NCBI GenBank assembly: GCA_900468535.1
Contig: UBTY01000050.1
Span: 65,194-129,193, forward strand
Length of the DNA: 64,000 nucleotides
Direction: 5' to 3'
From: Hyphomicrobiales bacterium
Lineage (GTDB): Bacteria; Pseudomonadota; Alphaproteobacteria; Rhizobiales; Rhizobiaceae
Shown: positions 1 to 7,665 of the stretch, piece after piece
How positions within the stretch are numbered: position 1 is the stretch's first letter
Layout of the letters: each line of letters begins with the position of its first letter
Position numbers and translations under genes: made by a program
Notes under the pieces: model-generated
The model's database searches: none
What the model was told of the DNA's origin: nothing
Seen by the model: the letters and a program-made list of their open reading frames with translations, nothing else

Positions 1-207
1 GGCGGCGGCGTCGGCATGGGCTTCAGCCAGCACTCCGGCGTTGTCATCTGCGCCGATGGATCCGATGATGCCGCCAAGCGTCTCGAGCGCGTGCTTTGGA
101 ACGACCCGGCCACCGGCGTCATGCGCCATGCCGACGCCGGCTATGACATCGCGATCGATTGCGCCAAGGAAAAGGGCCTGCGCTTGCCTGGTATCCTCGG
201 CAACTAA
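1..207 (+). CDS. hutU: Urocanate hydratase, C-terminal fragment
   Basis: This is the last 68 codons of urocanase, the cytoplasmic NAD-dependent enzyme that hydrates urocanate to imidazolone propionate in histidine degradation. The reading frame is open from base 1, so the gene begins left of the window. The GFSQH motif, the ADG..DAA..LERVLWNDPATGVMRHADAGY block and the IDCAKEKGL tail are the hallmark end of the family. A perfect stem-loop follows ten bases after the stop. hutD, another histidine-utilisation gene, lies downstream on the same strand beyond a toxin-antitoxin pair. Recognition is by sequence memory of the family and is very secure. Confidence 0.95.
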   Translation, partial: GGGVGMGFSQHSGVVICADGSDDAAKRLERVLWNDPATGVMRHADAGYDIAIDCAKEKGLRLPGILGN

Positions 208-216
208 GATATTGCA

Positions 217-244
217 CCGGGCCTCAAAACGTCATGAGGCCCGG
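217..244 (+). terminator. Stem-loop ending hutU, overlapping the vapC-like stop
   Basis: Perfect 10-bp inverted repeat, 217-226 against 235-244, with an 8-base loop. It starts ten bases after the hutU stop, so it probably ends that transcript. It also covers the last codons and stop of the opposite-strand PIN gene. There is no clear T-run. Confidence 0.6.
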
Positions 245-607
245 ATACTGCAAGACGGCCTGATCGACTGTCACCAGCGGGACGCCCTCGATGATCGCCT
301 GCGCAATGAGTATCCTGTCGAAAGGATCCTTATGGATCTGCGGAAGGCCGGCGATTGCAATGGCATGCTCACTGTTGATCGGCAGCTCGGTATAGTCGTT
401 CGCGAGCAGGCGGTATCTGAGGACATAGGGATCGGCGCGAAGGCCCAAGCGTGCCTGCGCGCGCTTGATCGTCGTCTCCCATATGCTGGCAGGACTGAAG
501 AGGAGTTCGTTCTGTTCGTCTTCAATCAGGCTTTTGATGACGTGGGGAGCCGACCCGATATCGCCGGCGGCCCAGATCAGGATGTGCGTATCGAGGAGAA
601 ATCTCAT
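224..607 (-). CDS. PIN-domain toxin (VapC-like ribonuclease)
   Basis: A 127-residue PIN-domain protein, the usual toxin length. It begins MRFLLDTHILIW, giving the first catalytic Asp (D6). It has the internal Glu in the SIWE motif, HKDPFDRILIAQA with the central acidic residue, and VTVDQA near the end, so the PIN acidic residues are kept. The family cleaves RNA, often initiator tRNA or rRNA; the target here is unknown. Its ATG overlaps the TGA of the antitoxin gene by four bases, the normal coupling of such pairs. The gene runs against hutU and hutD and shares its 3' end with the hutU stem-loop. Confidence 0.88.
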   Translation of the reverse strand: MRFLLDTHILIWAAGDIGSAPHVIKSLIEDEQNELLFSPASIWETTIKRAQARLGLRADPYVLRYRLLANDYTELPINSEHAIAIAGLPQIHKDPFDRILIAQAIIEGVPLVTVDQAVLQYPGLMTF

Positions 608-861
608 TCCGGAAGCAGGTCGCCGCCATAGAACATATCTGCGATCTCGTCGGCCATCATGGTGTCGAAGTCATCCGGAACGGAGATCTCTCCCTTCATG
701 AAGCCGATCCGGCACTTCTTAGGCATATCCGCCTCGTCGATCGGCACGACTTTCACCATCGGCTTGCCGGCTTTGGTGATGATAAAGGTCTCACCTTTCG
801 CGGCCTTTTCAATCAGCCGCGACAGATGCGTCTTCGCTTCATGTATGTTCACGGTCTGCAT
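604..861 (-). CDS. Phd/YefM-type antitoxin
   Basis: An 85-residue protein whose first 45 residues match the Phd/YefM DNA-binding fold: an IHEAKTHLSRLIE stretch, GE.FIITKAGKPM and VKVVPI. The C-terminal part is acidic (DDFDTMMADEIADMF) and is the likely toxin-binding tail. Such antitoxins neutralise the PIN toxin and repress their own promoter. The gene is read just before the toxin and overlaps it by ATGA. A GAGG lies about five bases before the ATG at 861. The promoter must lie in or near the 72 bases up to the divergent hutD start. Confidence 0.88.
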   Translation of the reverse strand: MQTVNIHEAKTHLSRLIEKAAKGETFIITKAGKPMVKVVPIDEADMPKKCRIGFMKGEISVPDDFDTMMADEIADMFYGGDLLPE

Positions 862-933
862 GGCGGCCTCGGCGTGGACTTAGTTCGCCAAGCTTGGTTC
901 ACTTGGCCTTCTTTTAACAATGTCGGAGATACA

Positions 934-1518
934 ATGCCTCACGCCCGCGTCCTGAAAGCCAGTTCCTACCGCCGCATGCCGTGGAAGAATGGCGGTGGCG
1001 AGACCGTCGAGATTGCCGTGTCCCCTCCGGATGCAGCGCTTTCGGATTTCGACTGGCGCGTCAGCATGGCGACGGTTGCGACCGATGGGCCGTTTTCGAT
1101 CTTCGCCGGGATTGATCGGACACTGTCGATCCTCGAGGGGGACGGCATGGCACTCGTGATCGATGGTGCAGAGCCGCGCGTATTGACGACAGCGAGCGAG
1201 CCCCTCTCCTTCCCCGCCGACGTTGCTGTGTCCGCCACCCTTCCCGGCGGCCCGATCACAGACCTGAACGTAATGACGCGTCGTGGGCGCCTGCACCATC
1301 AGGTAGAGCGCACCCAAATCGATGGCCAGTCCAGCGCTCATGTTACCAGCGGGACCTGGCTTCTGTTGTGTCAGCACGGCACGTTGTCGCTGGAATGGGC
1401 GAGTGAACCCGTTGGTCTCGATACCGGCGACGCATTTATCGTGGAGGGCGCTATCGATACCGTCGTGTCGCTCACAGGTCAGGCGCTCTGCTACCTCATC
1501 TCCATAGACGCGGCCTGA
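934..1518 (+). CDS. hutD: HutD/Ves family cupin protein
   Basis: A 194-residue HutD-family protein. The diagnostic start is present: RMPWKNGGGET, then FDWRVSMATV and GPFS.F.GIDR. HutD is a two-lobed cupin linked genetically to histidine utilisation and is thought to set an upper level for hut activity, perhaps by binding an intermediate. The ATG at 934 is chosen because GGAG lies five bases upstream and the family signature starts about ten residues later; the frame is open further upstream but without family similarity. It follows hutU on the same strand but is separated from it by the antisense toxin-antitoxin pair, so it probably has its own promoter. Confidence 0.88.
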   Translation: MPHARVLKASSYRRMPWKNGGGETVEIAVSPPDAALSDFDWRVSMATVATDGPFSIFAGIDRTLSILEGDGMALVIDGAEPRVLTTASEPLSFPADVAVSATLPGGPITDLNVMTRRGRLHHQVERTQIDGQSSAHVTSGTWLLLCQHGTLSLEWASEPVGLDTGDAFIVEGAIDTVVSLTGQALCYLISIDAA

Positions 1519-1584
1519 TCGCTGACTATCCACGGCATATTGGTGGTCTAGGTCGCAACCGCCGACCTGGAAATAAAGCAGAAA

Positions 1585-1624
1585 ACAATATTGTCGCTAT
1601 AGTATATAAAATAGATAGTTTTAT
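1585..1624. promoter_or_regulatory. AT-rich palindromes upstream of tauA
   Basis: The 195 bases between hutD and tauA contain a 10-bp palindrome (ACAATATTGT, 1585-1594) and an inverted repeat ATAAAA-N7-TTTTAT (1606-1624) inside an AT-rich stretch. This is the likely promoter/operator of the tau operon. The regulator is not identifiable. Confidence 0.4.
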
Positions 1625-1713
1625 CTGTGTGCGGGCTGCCCGCCGCCCTAGTGTTTCCATGTCGAAACAAGTTCAAGCGCTGAAGCCTATGCTCAGCCGC
1701 AAGGGGGCGAAAC

Positions 1714-2727
1714 ATGAATATCAGAACACTATTGGCGGCGATTACTCTCGGTTCCGCCAGCCTGCTGGCACCGTTTGTGGTCCAGGCCGCCGACAAGAAG
1801 GTTGTCGTTGCCTATCAGACCGACGCTCTGCCGTCTTCCGTCGCAATCGCCAACGGCGAATTTGCCAAGGCGACCGGCTACGAGATCGACTTCCGCAAGT
1901 TCAATTCCGGCGCTGAAATCTTCGCAGCGATCGCCTCGGGTGATGTTCAGGTGGGCTATGTCGGCTCGAGTCCGTTTGCGGCTGCCACGTCGCGCGGCTT
2001 GGAGGTCAAGGCCTTCTATCTCTCCTCCATCTCCGGCATCGACGAGGCGCTCGTGGTCAGGAATGGTTCGGGAATCGAATCGCTTACCGACCTGAAAGGC
2101 AAGAAGCTTGCCGCAGCGCCTGTCTCCACGGACCACTATCAGCTGCTGGCACTGATCAAGTCGCTGGGACTGACGGAAAAGGACGTGCAGGTCTTTGCAA
2201 TTCCGCAGCCGGAAATCGTCGCCAGCTACAACCGGGGTGACATTGATGGTGGCTTCGTATGGGATCCGGCGCTGACCGAGCTGAAGAAGAACGGCAAAGT
2301 CCTCGTGACTTCCAAGGACGTCGCGGACAAGGGTGCTCCGACCTTCTCTGCCTGGGTCGCCGCCTCGAAATTCGCCGATGAGAACCCGGCCTTCCTGAAG
2401 GGCTTCGCAGGGGTCATCAACAAGTACTACGCCTCCTTCGCGGCGGACAAGAAGGCTTGGGATGCAGACAGCGAGAATGCCAAGCTGCTCGCCAAGGCGC
2501 TCGGCGGAACGGCTGAACAGCAGGCTGCCGCACTCAAGAACCTGACCCTCCTGACGCCTGAAGTGCAGGCTTCCGAAGCGTGGCTCGGCGGCGGCGAAAA
2601 GTCTGGCGCAGCCAAGATCCTCAAGGATACCGCGGCGTTCCTGAAGGATCAGGGCAAGGTGACGGAAGTCCTGCCAAGCTACGCGGCCTTCGTGACCCCG
2701 GACGCGCTGGTCAACGCCAGCAACTGA
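1714..2727 (+). CDS. tauA: Taurine/alkanesulfonate ABC transporter, periplasmic binding protein
   Basis: A 337-residue binding protein with a cleavable signal peptide (about residues 1-26, ending VQAAD). The mature part has the NMT1/SsuA-like fold, with YQTDALPSS, the NSGAEIFAAIASGDVQVGYVGSSP block, VSTDHYQLLALIKSLGL and GGFVWDPAL, as in TauA proteins. It should bind taurine or another sulfonate in the periplasm and deliver it to TauBC. The ATG at 1714 has a strong AAGGGGG site. It is first in a tauABC-monooxygenase run. A perfect stem-loop separates it from tauB. The exact ligand cannot be told from sequence. Confidence 0.9.
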   Translation: MNIRTLLAAITLGSASLLAPFVVQAADKKVVVAYQTDALPSSVAIANGEFAKATGYEIDFRKFNSGAEIFAAIASGDVQVGYVGSSPFAAATSRGLEVKAFYLSSISGIDEALVVRNGSGIESLTDLKGKKLAAAPVSTDHYQLLALIKSLGLTEKDVQVFAIPQPEIVASYNRGDIDGGFVWDPALTELKKNGKVLVTSKDVADKGAPTFSAWVAASKFADENPAFLKGFAGVINKYYASFAADKKAWDADSENAKLLAKALGGTAEQQAAALKNLTLLTPEVQASEAWLGGGEKSGAAKILKDTAAFLKDQGKVTEVLPSYAAFVTPDALVNASN

Positions 2728-2756
2728 AACAGCCAATAGAGTTCCCAATCCCAGCA

Positions 2757-2780
2757 CGCTGGCGCGATCTCGCGCCAGCG
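2757..2780 (+). terminator. Intercistronic stem-loop after tauA
   Basis: Perfect 10-bp stem (2757-2766 with 2771-2780) and a four-base loop, between tauA and tauB. No T-run follows. It is more likely to stabilise the tauA message or attenuate read-through than to stop transcription fully. Confidence 0.65.
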
Positions 2781-2802
2781 TCACATCATGAAGAGACGAC
2801 AT

Positions 2803-3594
2803 ATGCTCAAAGTTGATCACGCAAGCGTCTATTTCCGAACCCGGGATGGTCGCGCGGTCCATGCCCTGGACCGTGTCTCGCTCGATATTGCGGACAACAG
2901 CTTCGTCGTGGCGCTCGGCGCCTCCGGTTGCGGAAAGTCTACATTGCTGAACGCGATCGCCGGCTTTCTCCCGCTGTCGTCGGGCACGATTACCCTCGAC
3001 GGGCGACCAGTCACGCGTCCCGGTGCGGACCGCGGCGTTGTCTTCCAGAAGGACACGCTGCTGCCCTGGAAATCGGTCGTCGACAACGTGGCGCTGGGAC
3101 TGCAGTTTGCAGGCGCTCCAAAAGCGGCGCGACGCGCACGCGCTGAAGAACTCCTATCCCTGGTCGGACTTCAGGATTTCGCGAACTCATTTCCTTATGA
3201 ACTCTCCGGCGGCATGCGGCAGCGCGTCGGCATTGCCCGCGCACTGGCGGCCGATCCTGAAATCCTGCTGATGGACGAACCGTTTGGAGCGCTCGACAGC
3301 CTGACACGAGAGCAGATGCAGGAATTGCTGGTCTCGATCTGGACGGCGACCGGAAAACGTATCTTCTTCATCACCCATTCGATCGAGGAAGCCCTTTTCC
3401 TCGGGACGCAGGTTATCGTGATGTCGCCGCGCCCTGGCCGCATCGTCGCGCGTTTCGATCTCGATTTCGTTCGGGAGTTTGCTCGGACAGGCGACGCTCG
3501 AGCGGTCAAGACCGCCCCGGAGTTTGCGAGCCTGCGAGAAGAAATCCGGACCATCCTCCATGGCGCCGATCACATCAGGAGTGCAGCGGAATGA
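2803..3594 (+). CDS. tauB: Taurine/alkanesulfonate ABC transporter, ATP-binding protein
   Basis: A 263-residue ABC ATPase of the nitrate/sulfonate/taurine class. Walker A GASGCGKST is at residues 39-47, the signature is LSGGMRQR, and Walker B is LLMDEPFGALD. The family feature TLLPWKSV in the Q-loop region and the ITHSIEEA switch are present. It energises sulfonate uptake with TauC and TauA at the inner membrane. ATG 2803 is preferred to ATG 2788 because AAGAGAC lies at proper distance from it. The stop overlaps the tauC start by four bases. Confidence 0.9.
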   Translation: MLKVDHASVYFRTRDGRAVHALDRVSLDIADNSFVVALGASGCGKSTLLNAIAGFLPLSSGTITLDGRPVTRPGADRGVVFQKDTLLPWKSVVDNVALGLQFAGAPKAARRARAEELLSLVGLQDFANSFPYELSGGMRQRVGIARALAADPEILLMDEPFGALDSLTREQMQELLVSIWTATGKRIFFITHSIEEALFLGTQVIVMSPRPGRIVARFDLDFVREFARTGDARAVKTAPEFASLREEIRTILHGADHIRSAAE

Positions 3595-4445
3595 GCGACG
3601 TCATCGAAACACGAGGTGTTGTCGTCCAAGCGGATAACGATCAACCGAAAATCGTCCAGATGAAGGGTTTCGGTGCCGGCGAGGGCAGTACACTCCTCAT
3701 CAGCCTCGCGACCGCGGCTGTGCTGATATTTGCGTGGTGGCTAGTCGCAAAGCTGGCATTGGTGCCGCGCCTCTTCCTGCCTACGCCTCAGGAGGTCCTT
3801 ACCCAGATCGGCGCGGTCTATCGCGACGGCTATGCGGGGGCTTCGCTCGGAGAACATGTCTCGGCGAGCCTGTTCCGGATCGCAACGGCGGCAGCCATCG
3901 CTATTGGCGCCGGCATTCCGATCGGCCTGCTGATGGGCCTCAATCGCTGGGCAAAGGGCATCTTCGATACGCCAATCGAATTCTACTGGCCGTTGCCGCC
4001 ACTCGCCTACCTGCCTCTGATGATCATCTGGCTCGGCATTGGCGAGACGTCGAAGGTCACGCTTCTCGTGCTCGCGATGTTCGCCCCGATCTGCCTTTCG
4101 GCCCAAGCCGGTGTGCGCTCCCTGCCGATCGAACGCGTCAACGCGGCTCGGTCGCTTGGTGCGCGGCCATGGCAGCTGCTGATCAGCATCGTCTTGCCGT
4201 CGGCGCTGCCGGAAATCCTCACCGGTATCCGCATCGCGCTCGGAGTTGGCTGGGGTACGCTTGTCGCGGCCGAACTGATCGCTTCCAATCGCGGCATCGG
4301 GTACATGATCATGTCGGCGTCCCAGTTTCTGGCAACCGACGTCGTCTTTGTCGGCATCGGCATCATCGCTGCCTGTGCATTTGCGTTCAGCGCTGCCATC
4401 AGGCTCTTGGAAGCCACCCTCGTTCCGTGGAAAGGTAAAAGCTAG
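3591..4445 (+). CDS. tauC: Taurine/alkanesulfonate ABC transporter, permease
   Basis: A 284-residue inner-membrane permease of the TauC/SsuC type. It has about six hydrophobic segments and the EAA-loop region NAARSLGARPWQLLISIVLPSALPEI, followed by GIRIALGVGWGTLVAAEL, typical of this subfamily. It forms the membrane channel for the system. It is translationally coupled to tauB through ATGA. A monooxygenase gene follows 51 bases later, suggesting the imported sulfonate is its substrate. Confidence 0.9.
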   Translation: MSDVIETRGVVVQADNDQPKIVQMKGFGAGEGSTLLISLATAAVLIFAWWLVAKLALVPRLFLPTPQEVLTQIGAVYRDGYAGASLGEHVSASLFRIATAAAIAIGAGIPIGLLMGLNRWAKGIFDTPIEFYWPLPPLAYLPLMIIWLGIGETSKVTLLVLAMFAPICLSAQAGVRSLPIERVNAARSLGARPWQLLISIVLPSALPEILTGIRIALGVGWGTLVAAELIASNRGIGYMIMSASQFLATDVVFVGIGIIAACAFAFSAAIRLLEATLVPWKGKS

Positions 4446-4496
4446 CGAGAGGACACGTGTCTTCTCATAGCCCGCCACCGGCATGGGAAGCGAAAC

Positions 4497-5852
4497 ATGA
4501 AGCAGATGCAGATCTACGCATTCGACATGAACTGCGTCGGCCATATCAATCACGGCATGTGGACGCATCCGCGCGATACGTCCCTGCAATACACCGATCT
4601 CGACTACTGGGTGGATTTCGCCCGCACTGCCGAGCGTGGCAAGCTCGACGGCATTTTCCTGGCTGACGTCGTCGGCGTCTACGACGTGTTTGAAGGCAGC
4701 CCAGCCGCCGTCATAAGGGCTGGCGCGCAGATTCCGGTCAACGATCCGCTGATGCCAATCTCGGCCATGGCTTATGCCACCAGGCATCTCGGCTTCGGAG
4801 TCACGGTCAACACCACTTACGAGCCACCGTATCTGTTGGCACGGCGCATGTCGACGCTTGACCACCTGACCAAGGGACGGATCGGCTGGAATATCGTCAC
4901 CGGCTATCTCGACAGTGCCGCGCGCGCCATGGGCTTTGACAAGTTGCCTGAGCATGACGCGCGCTACGATGCGGCCGAGGAGTATCTGGAAATCCTCTAC
5001 AAGCTTTGGGAGGGCAGCTGGGACGACGACGCCGTGCGCGCAGATCGCGCAAATGCCGTTTTCGCCGACCCTTCCAAGGTCCGGGCCGTGAAGCATGACG
5101 GCCGCTACTACAAGATGGAAGGCATTCATCTTTCGCAGCCATCGCCGCAGCGCACGCCCCTGCTCTTCCAGGCGGGCGCCTCCGCACGCGGGCAGGATTT
5201 CGCGGCTCGCCATGCAGAATGCGTCTTCATTGCCACGCCAACCCCGCAAGCAGCAAAGCCGACGGTTGAAGCCCTGAAGCGCAAAGCAGAAGCATTCGGT
5301 CGTAGCGCCGATGCCCTCAACGTCCTCGGCCTCGTTACTGTCGTCGTCGGTCGTACAGAGAAGGAAGCGCAGGACAAGCTCGAGAACTATCGCAGGCACG
5401 CAAGCGTGGAAGCCTCGCTCGCGCATTACTCGGCATCGACAGGCGTCGATTTCTCAAAGTACGGCCTCGACGATCCGATCGAGCAGAAATCCACCAATGC
5501 CAACCAGTCAGCGCTCGCCGCGATCACCAGGGAGGCGCCAAAACCGGTGACGTTGCGTGAGATCATCGACCAGATGGTTCTCGGCAGCCGGATGAAACCG
5601 ATCGTCGGATCGGCCGAGCAGGTGGCGGATCGGCTGTCGGCGTGGGTTTCTGATGGCGGCCTGGATGGTTTCAACCTCGCGCGCACGGTTGCGCCCGAGA
5701 GCTTGCGCGACTTTGTCGATCTCGTCGTGCCGGTTTTGCAGGAACGTGGACTGTTCAAGGCGGATTACGCCGAAGGGCCGCTCAGACAGAAATTGTTCGG
5801 TGGTAACGGCAGGCTACCGTCTTCGCATCCTGCCGCCGCGTTTCGTCACTGA
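4497..5852 (+). CDS. FMN-dependent monooxygenase of the NtaA/SnaA/DszA family
   Basis: A 451-residue bacterial-luciferase-like monooxygenase. The family elements are LDYWVDFARTAERGKLDGIFLAD, PLMPISAMAYAT..LGFGVTVNTTYEPPYLLARRMSTLDHLTKGRIGWNIVTGY and RTPLLFQAGAS. These enzymes use FMNH2 from a separate reductase to cleave C-S or C-N bonds in compounds such as sulfones, sulfonates or nitrilotriacetate. Position after tauABC suggests a desulfonating role. No flavin reductase, SsuD or TauD gene lies nearby, so the reductant must come from elsewhere. Its stop abuts that of the opposite metI. Confidence 0.85.
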   Translation: MKQMQIYAFDMNCVGHINHGMWTHPRDTSLQYTDLDYWVDFARTAERGKLDGIFLADVVGVYDVFEGSPAAVIRAGAQIPVNDPLMPISAMAYATRHLGFGVTVNTTYEPPYLLARRMSTLDHLTKGRIGWNIVTGYLDSAARAMGFDKLPEHDARYDAAEEYLEILYKLWEGSWDDDAVRADRANAVFADPSKVRAVKHDGRYYKMEGIHLSQPSPQRTPLLFQAGASARGQDFAARHAECVFIATPTPQAAKPTVEALKRKAEAFGRSADALNVLGLVTVVVGRTEKEAQDKLENYRRHASVEASLAHYSASTGVDFSKYGLDDPIEQKSTNANQSALAAITREAPKPVTLREIIDQMVLGSRMKPIVGSAEQVADRLSAWVSDGGLDGFNLARTVAPESLRDFVDLVVPVLQERGLFKADYAEGPLRQKLFGGNGRLPSSHPAAAFRH

Positions 5853-6506
5853 CTACTTGTGGTCGAGCCTGGCGACCAGCCGATCGCCGAGCCACTGAAT
5901 GCCGCAGACAAGCACGATCAGCACCGCAACCACCGCAACCATGATGGCAGTCTCGAAGCGTTGATAGCCATAGCGAATGGCGAGGTCACCGAGACCGCCG
6001 GCACCGATCGCGCCCGCCATTGCCGAGGCGCCGATCAGCGTAACCAGCGTGACGGTGAACCCCGCGACGATGCCGGGAAGCGCTTCCGGAACCAGAACCT
6101 CACGAACGATCGTCCAGCGATTACCACCCATGGCGCGGACAGCATCGATCAAGCCGCGATCAACCTCGCGCAGCGACACTTCTGCTATACGCGCGTAGTA
6201 GGGTGTCGCCGCGATGGCGAGCGGTACGATGGCAGCCCAGGTGCCGAGTGCTGTCCCAACAATCAGGCGCGTGACGGGGATCAGCGCGACCAGCAGGATG
6301 ATGAACGGCACCGAGCGGAAACCATTGATGATGGCGCCAAGGACACCGTTTATCCACGCGTTCTCGGCAATCCCGCCCTTGTTCGTGAGAACCAGCGCAA
6401 GGCCGAGCGGCAAGCCGAAGACCAGCGAGATCAGGCCGGATGCACCCGTCATCAGGATCGTTTCCCAGAGGGAACGAAGCAGAAGATTAAACATGATCGG
6501 TGTCAT
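5853..6506 (-). CDS. metI: Methionine-type ABC transporter, permease
   Basis: A 217-residue permease of the MetI family, at the usual length, with about five membrane segments. Typical stretches are SLWETILMT, GFRSVPFIILLVALIPVTRL.VGT, EVDRGLIDAVRAMGG and GASAMAGAIGAGGLGDLAI. It forms the membrane part of a D/L-methionine or related sulfur-compound importer with MetN and MetQ. The start at 6506 overlaps the end of metN by 20 bases and has GGAGG nine bases upstream; ATG 6494 is an alternative. Confidence 0.9.
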   Translation of the reverse strand: MTPIMFNLLLRSLWETILMTGASGLISLVFGLPLGLALVLTNKGGIAENAWINGVLGAIINGFRSVPFIILLVALIPVTRLIVGTALGTWAAIVPLAIAATPYYARIAEVSLREVDRGLIDAVRAMGGNRWTIVREVLVPEALPGIVAGFTVTLVTLIGASAMAGAIGAGGLGDLAIRYGYQRFETAIMVAVVAVLIVLVCGIQWLGDRLVARLDHK

Positions 6507-7572
6507 AGCCGAGAACCTCCACCCGCGCGGAGCGGGCCTTCAAGAACTGCAGAACCTTGTCCTTCAAGGCTGGGTCGCGCGTCGGCACGGCAATGAAGAA
6601 CCGTGCTACCGGCTGGTTCTGGATATGATCGATCCCGCCGTGGACGAGCCGGAAGGATCCCGGCAGCGAGGAGGAGAGATCGGCAAAGACAGCCCCCTGT
6701 GCCGCCGGCCCCGCCATGTCGATGCTGAGGATCGCTTCGTCGCCCGATGTCGGCGACAGGCGCGCGGCAATGTGCTCAGGCAACTGCGGGCGGCTGCCGG
6801 AAAGCAGGCTCTGGGTAATGGGCGCCTTCGGGTCCGCAAAAACCGACCAGACCTGCCCTTCCTCGACGATGCGACCGGCGTCGATAACGGCGACGCGATC
6901 GGCAATGCTGCGCACGACTTCCATCTCATGCGTGATGAGGATGATCGTGAGGCCAAGCTTCCTGTTGATATCCTTGAGCAGGGCGAGAATCGAGCGCGTC
7001 GTTTCCGGATCGAGCGCGGACGTCGCCTCGTCGGACAGAAGCAGCGCCGGCTGGGCTGCGAGTGCGCGCGCGATACCGACACGCTGCTTCTGGCCACCGG
7101 ACAATGACGATGGGTAGTCCTTGGCCTTGCCGGCAAGCCCGACCAGATCCAAAAGTTCGTGCGCCCGCTTCAGGCGTTCGGCCCTCGCCGCACCGGCGAT
7201 CTTCAGCGGCAGCGCCACGTTCTCTTCCACCGTCTTCGACGACAGCAGGTTGAAATGCTGGAAGATCATGCCGACGCGCCGGCGCAGCGGCTGCAGGTCT
7301 TTTTCATCGAGACCGACAATGCTGCGGCCTTCGATCTCGATCTCACCGCTGTCGGGACGCTCCAGACCGTTGAGGCAGCGGATCAGGGTGGATTTTCCGG
7401 CACCGCTTCGCCCGATGACGCCAAGGATTTCACCCTTGTGAACAGCAAGCGATATGCCATCGAGCGCAGCGGTCGCGCCAAAATGGCGCTGGACATCAAC
7501 GAGGCGGACCACCTCTGCCGATGCCGCCTCCGTCTTTGTCGCGGCTCCGGAGGCCGATATTATTGAGTTCAT
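6487..7572 (-). CDS. metN: Methionine-type ABC transporter, ATP-binding protein
   Basis: A 361-residue MetN. Walker A is GRSGAGKST, the Q-loop is GMIFQHFNLLSSKTV, the signature LSGGQKQR and Walker B LLLSDEATSALDP, all typical of MetN. The C-terminal hundred residues form the NIL/ACT-like domain that in E. coli MetN binds methionine and inhibits transport. ATG 7572 is chosen because AAGGGAAAG precedes it closely; upstream in-frame codons lie in the metQ-metN stem-loop. It sits between metQ and metI in one minus-strand operon. Confidence 0.9.
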   Translation of the reverse strand: MNSIISASGAATKTEAASAEVVRLVDVQRHFGATAALDGISLAVHKGEILGVIGRSGAGKSTLIRCLNGLERPDSGEIEIEGRSIVGLDEKDLQPLRRRVGMIFQHFNLLSSKTVEENVALPLKIAGAARAERLKRAHELLDLVGLAGKAKDYPSSLSGGQKQRVGIARALAAQPALLLSDEATSALDPETTRSILALLKDINRKLGLTIILITHEMEVVRSIADRVAVIDAGRIVEEGQVWSVFADPKAPITQSLLSGSRPQLPEHIAARLSPTSGDEAILSIDMAGPAAQGAVFADLSSSLPGSFRLVHGGIDHIQNQPVARFFIAVPTRDPALKDKVLQFLKARSARVEVLGYDTDHV

Positions 7573-7594
7573 GTTCTTTCCCTTCGGAAACGCC

Positions 7595-7631
7595 CAAGGC
7601 GGCCCGGGCAAGGAACGCCCGGACCGCCTTG
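7595..7631 (-). terminator. Intercistronic stem-loop between metQ and metN
   Basis: A 15-bp stem with one mismatch (7595-7609 with 7617-7631) and a seven-base loop, between metQ and metN. On the transcribed strand no U-run follows, so it fits a partial attenuator or 3'-end stabiliser for metQ. Confidence 0.65.
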
Positions 7632-7665
7632 TTCAACGCGCCCAACCCCTCGGCGCGAATCTAGA

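Noticed and set aside
1729..2862. 377-codon minus-strand frame over tauA
   Set aside because: Shadow of tauA; no domain, no ribosome site, composition biased.
3741..5426. 561-codon open frame on the minus strand
   Set aside because: It lies antisense to tauC and the monooxygenase, both of which have clear family motifs. Its translation is rich in Arg, His and Asp without motifs, as in high-GC shadow frames.
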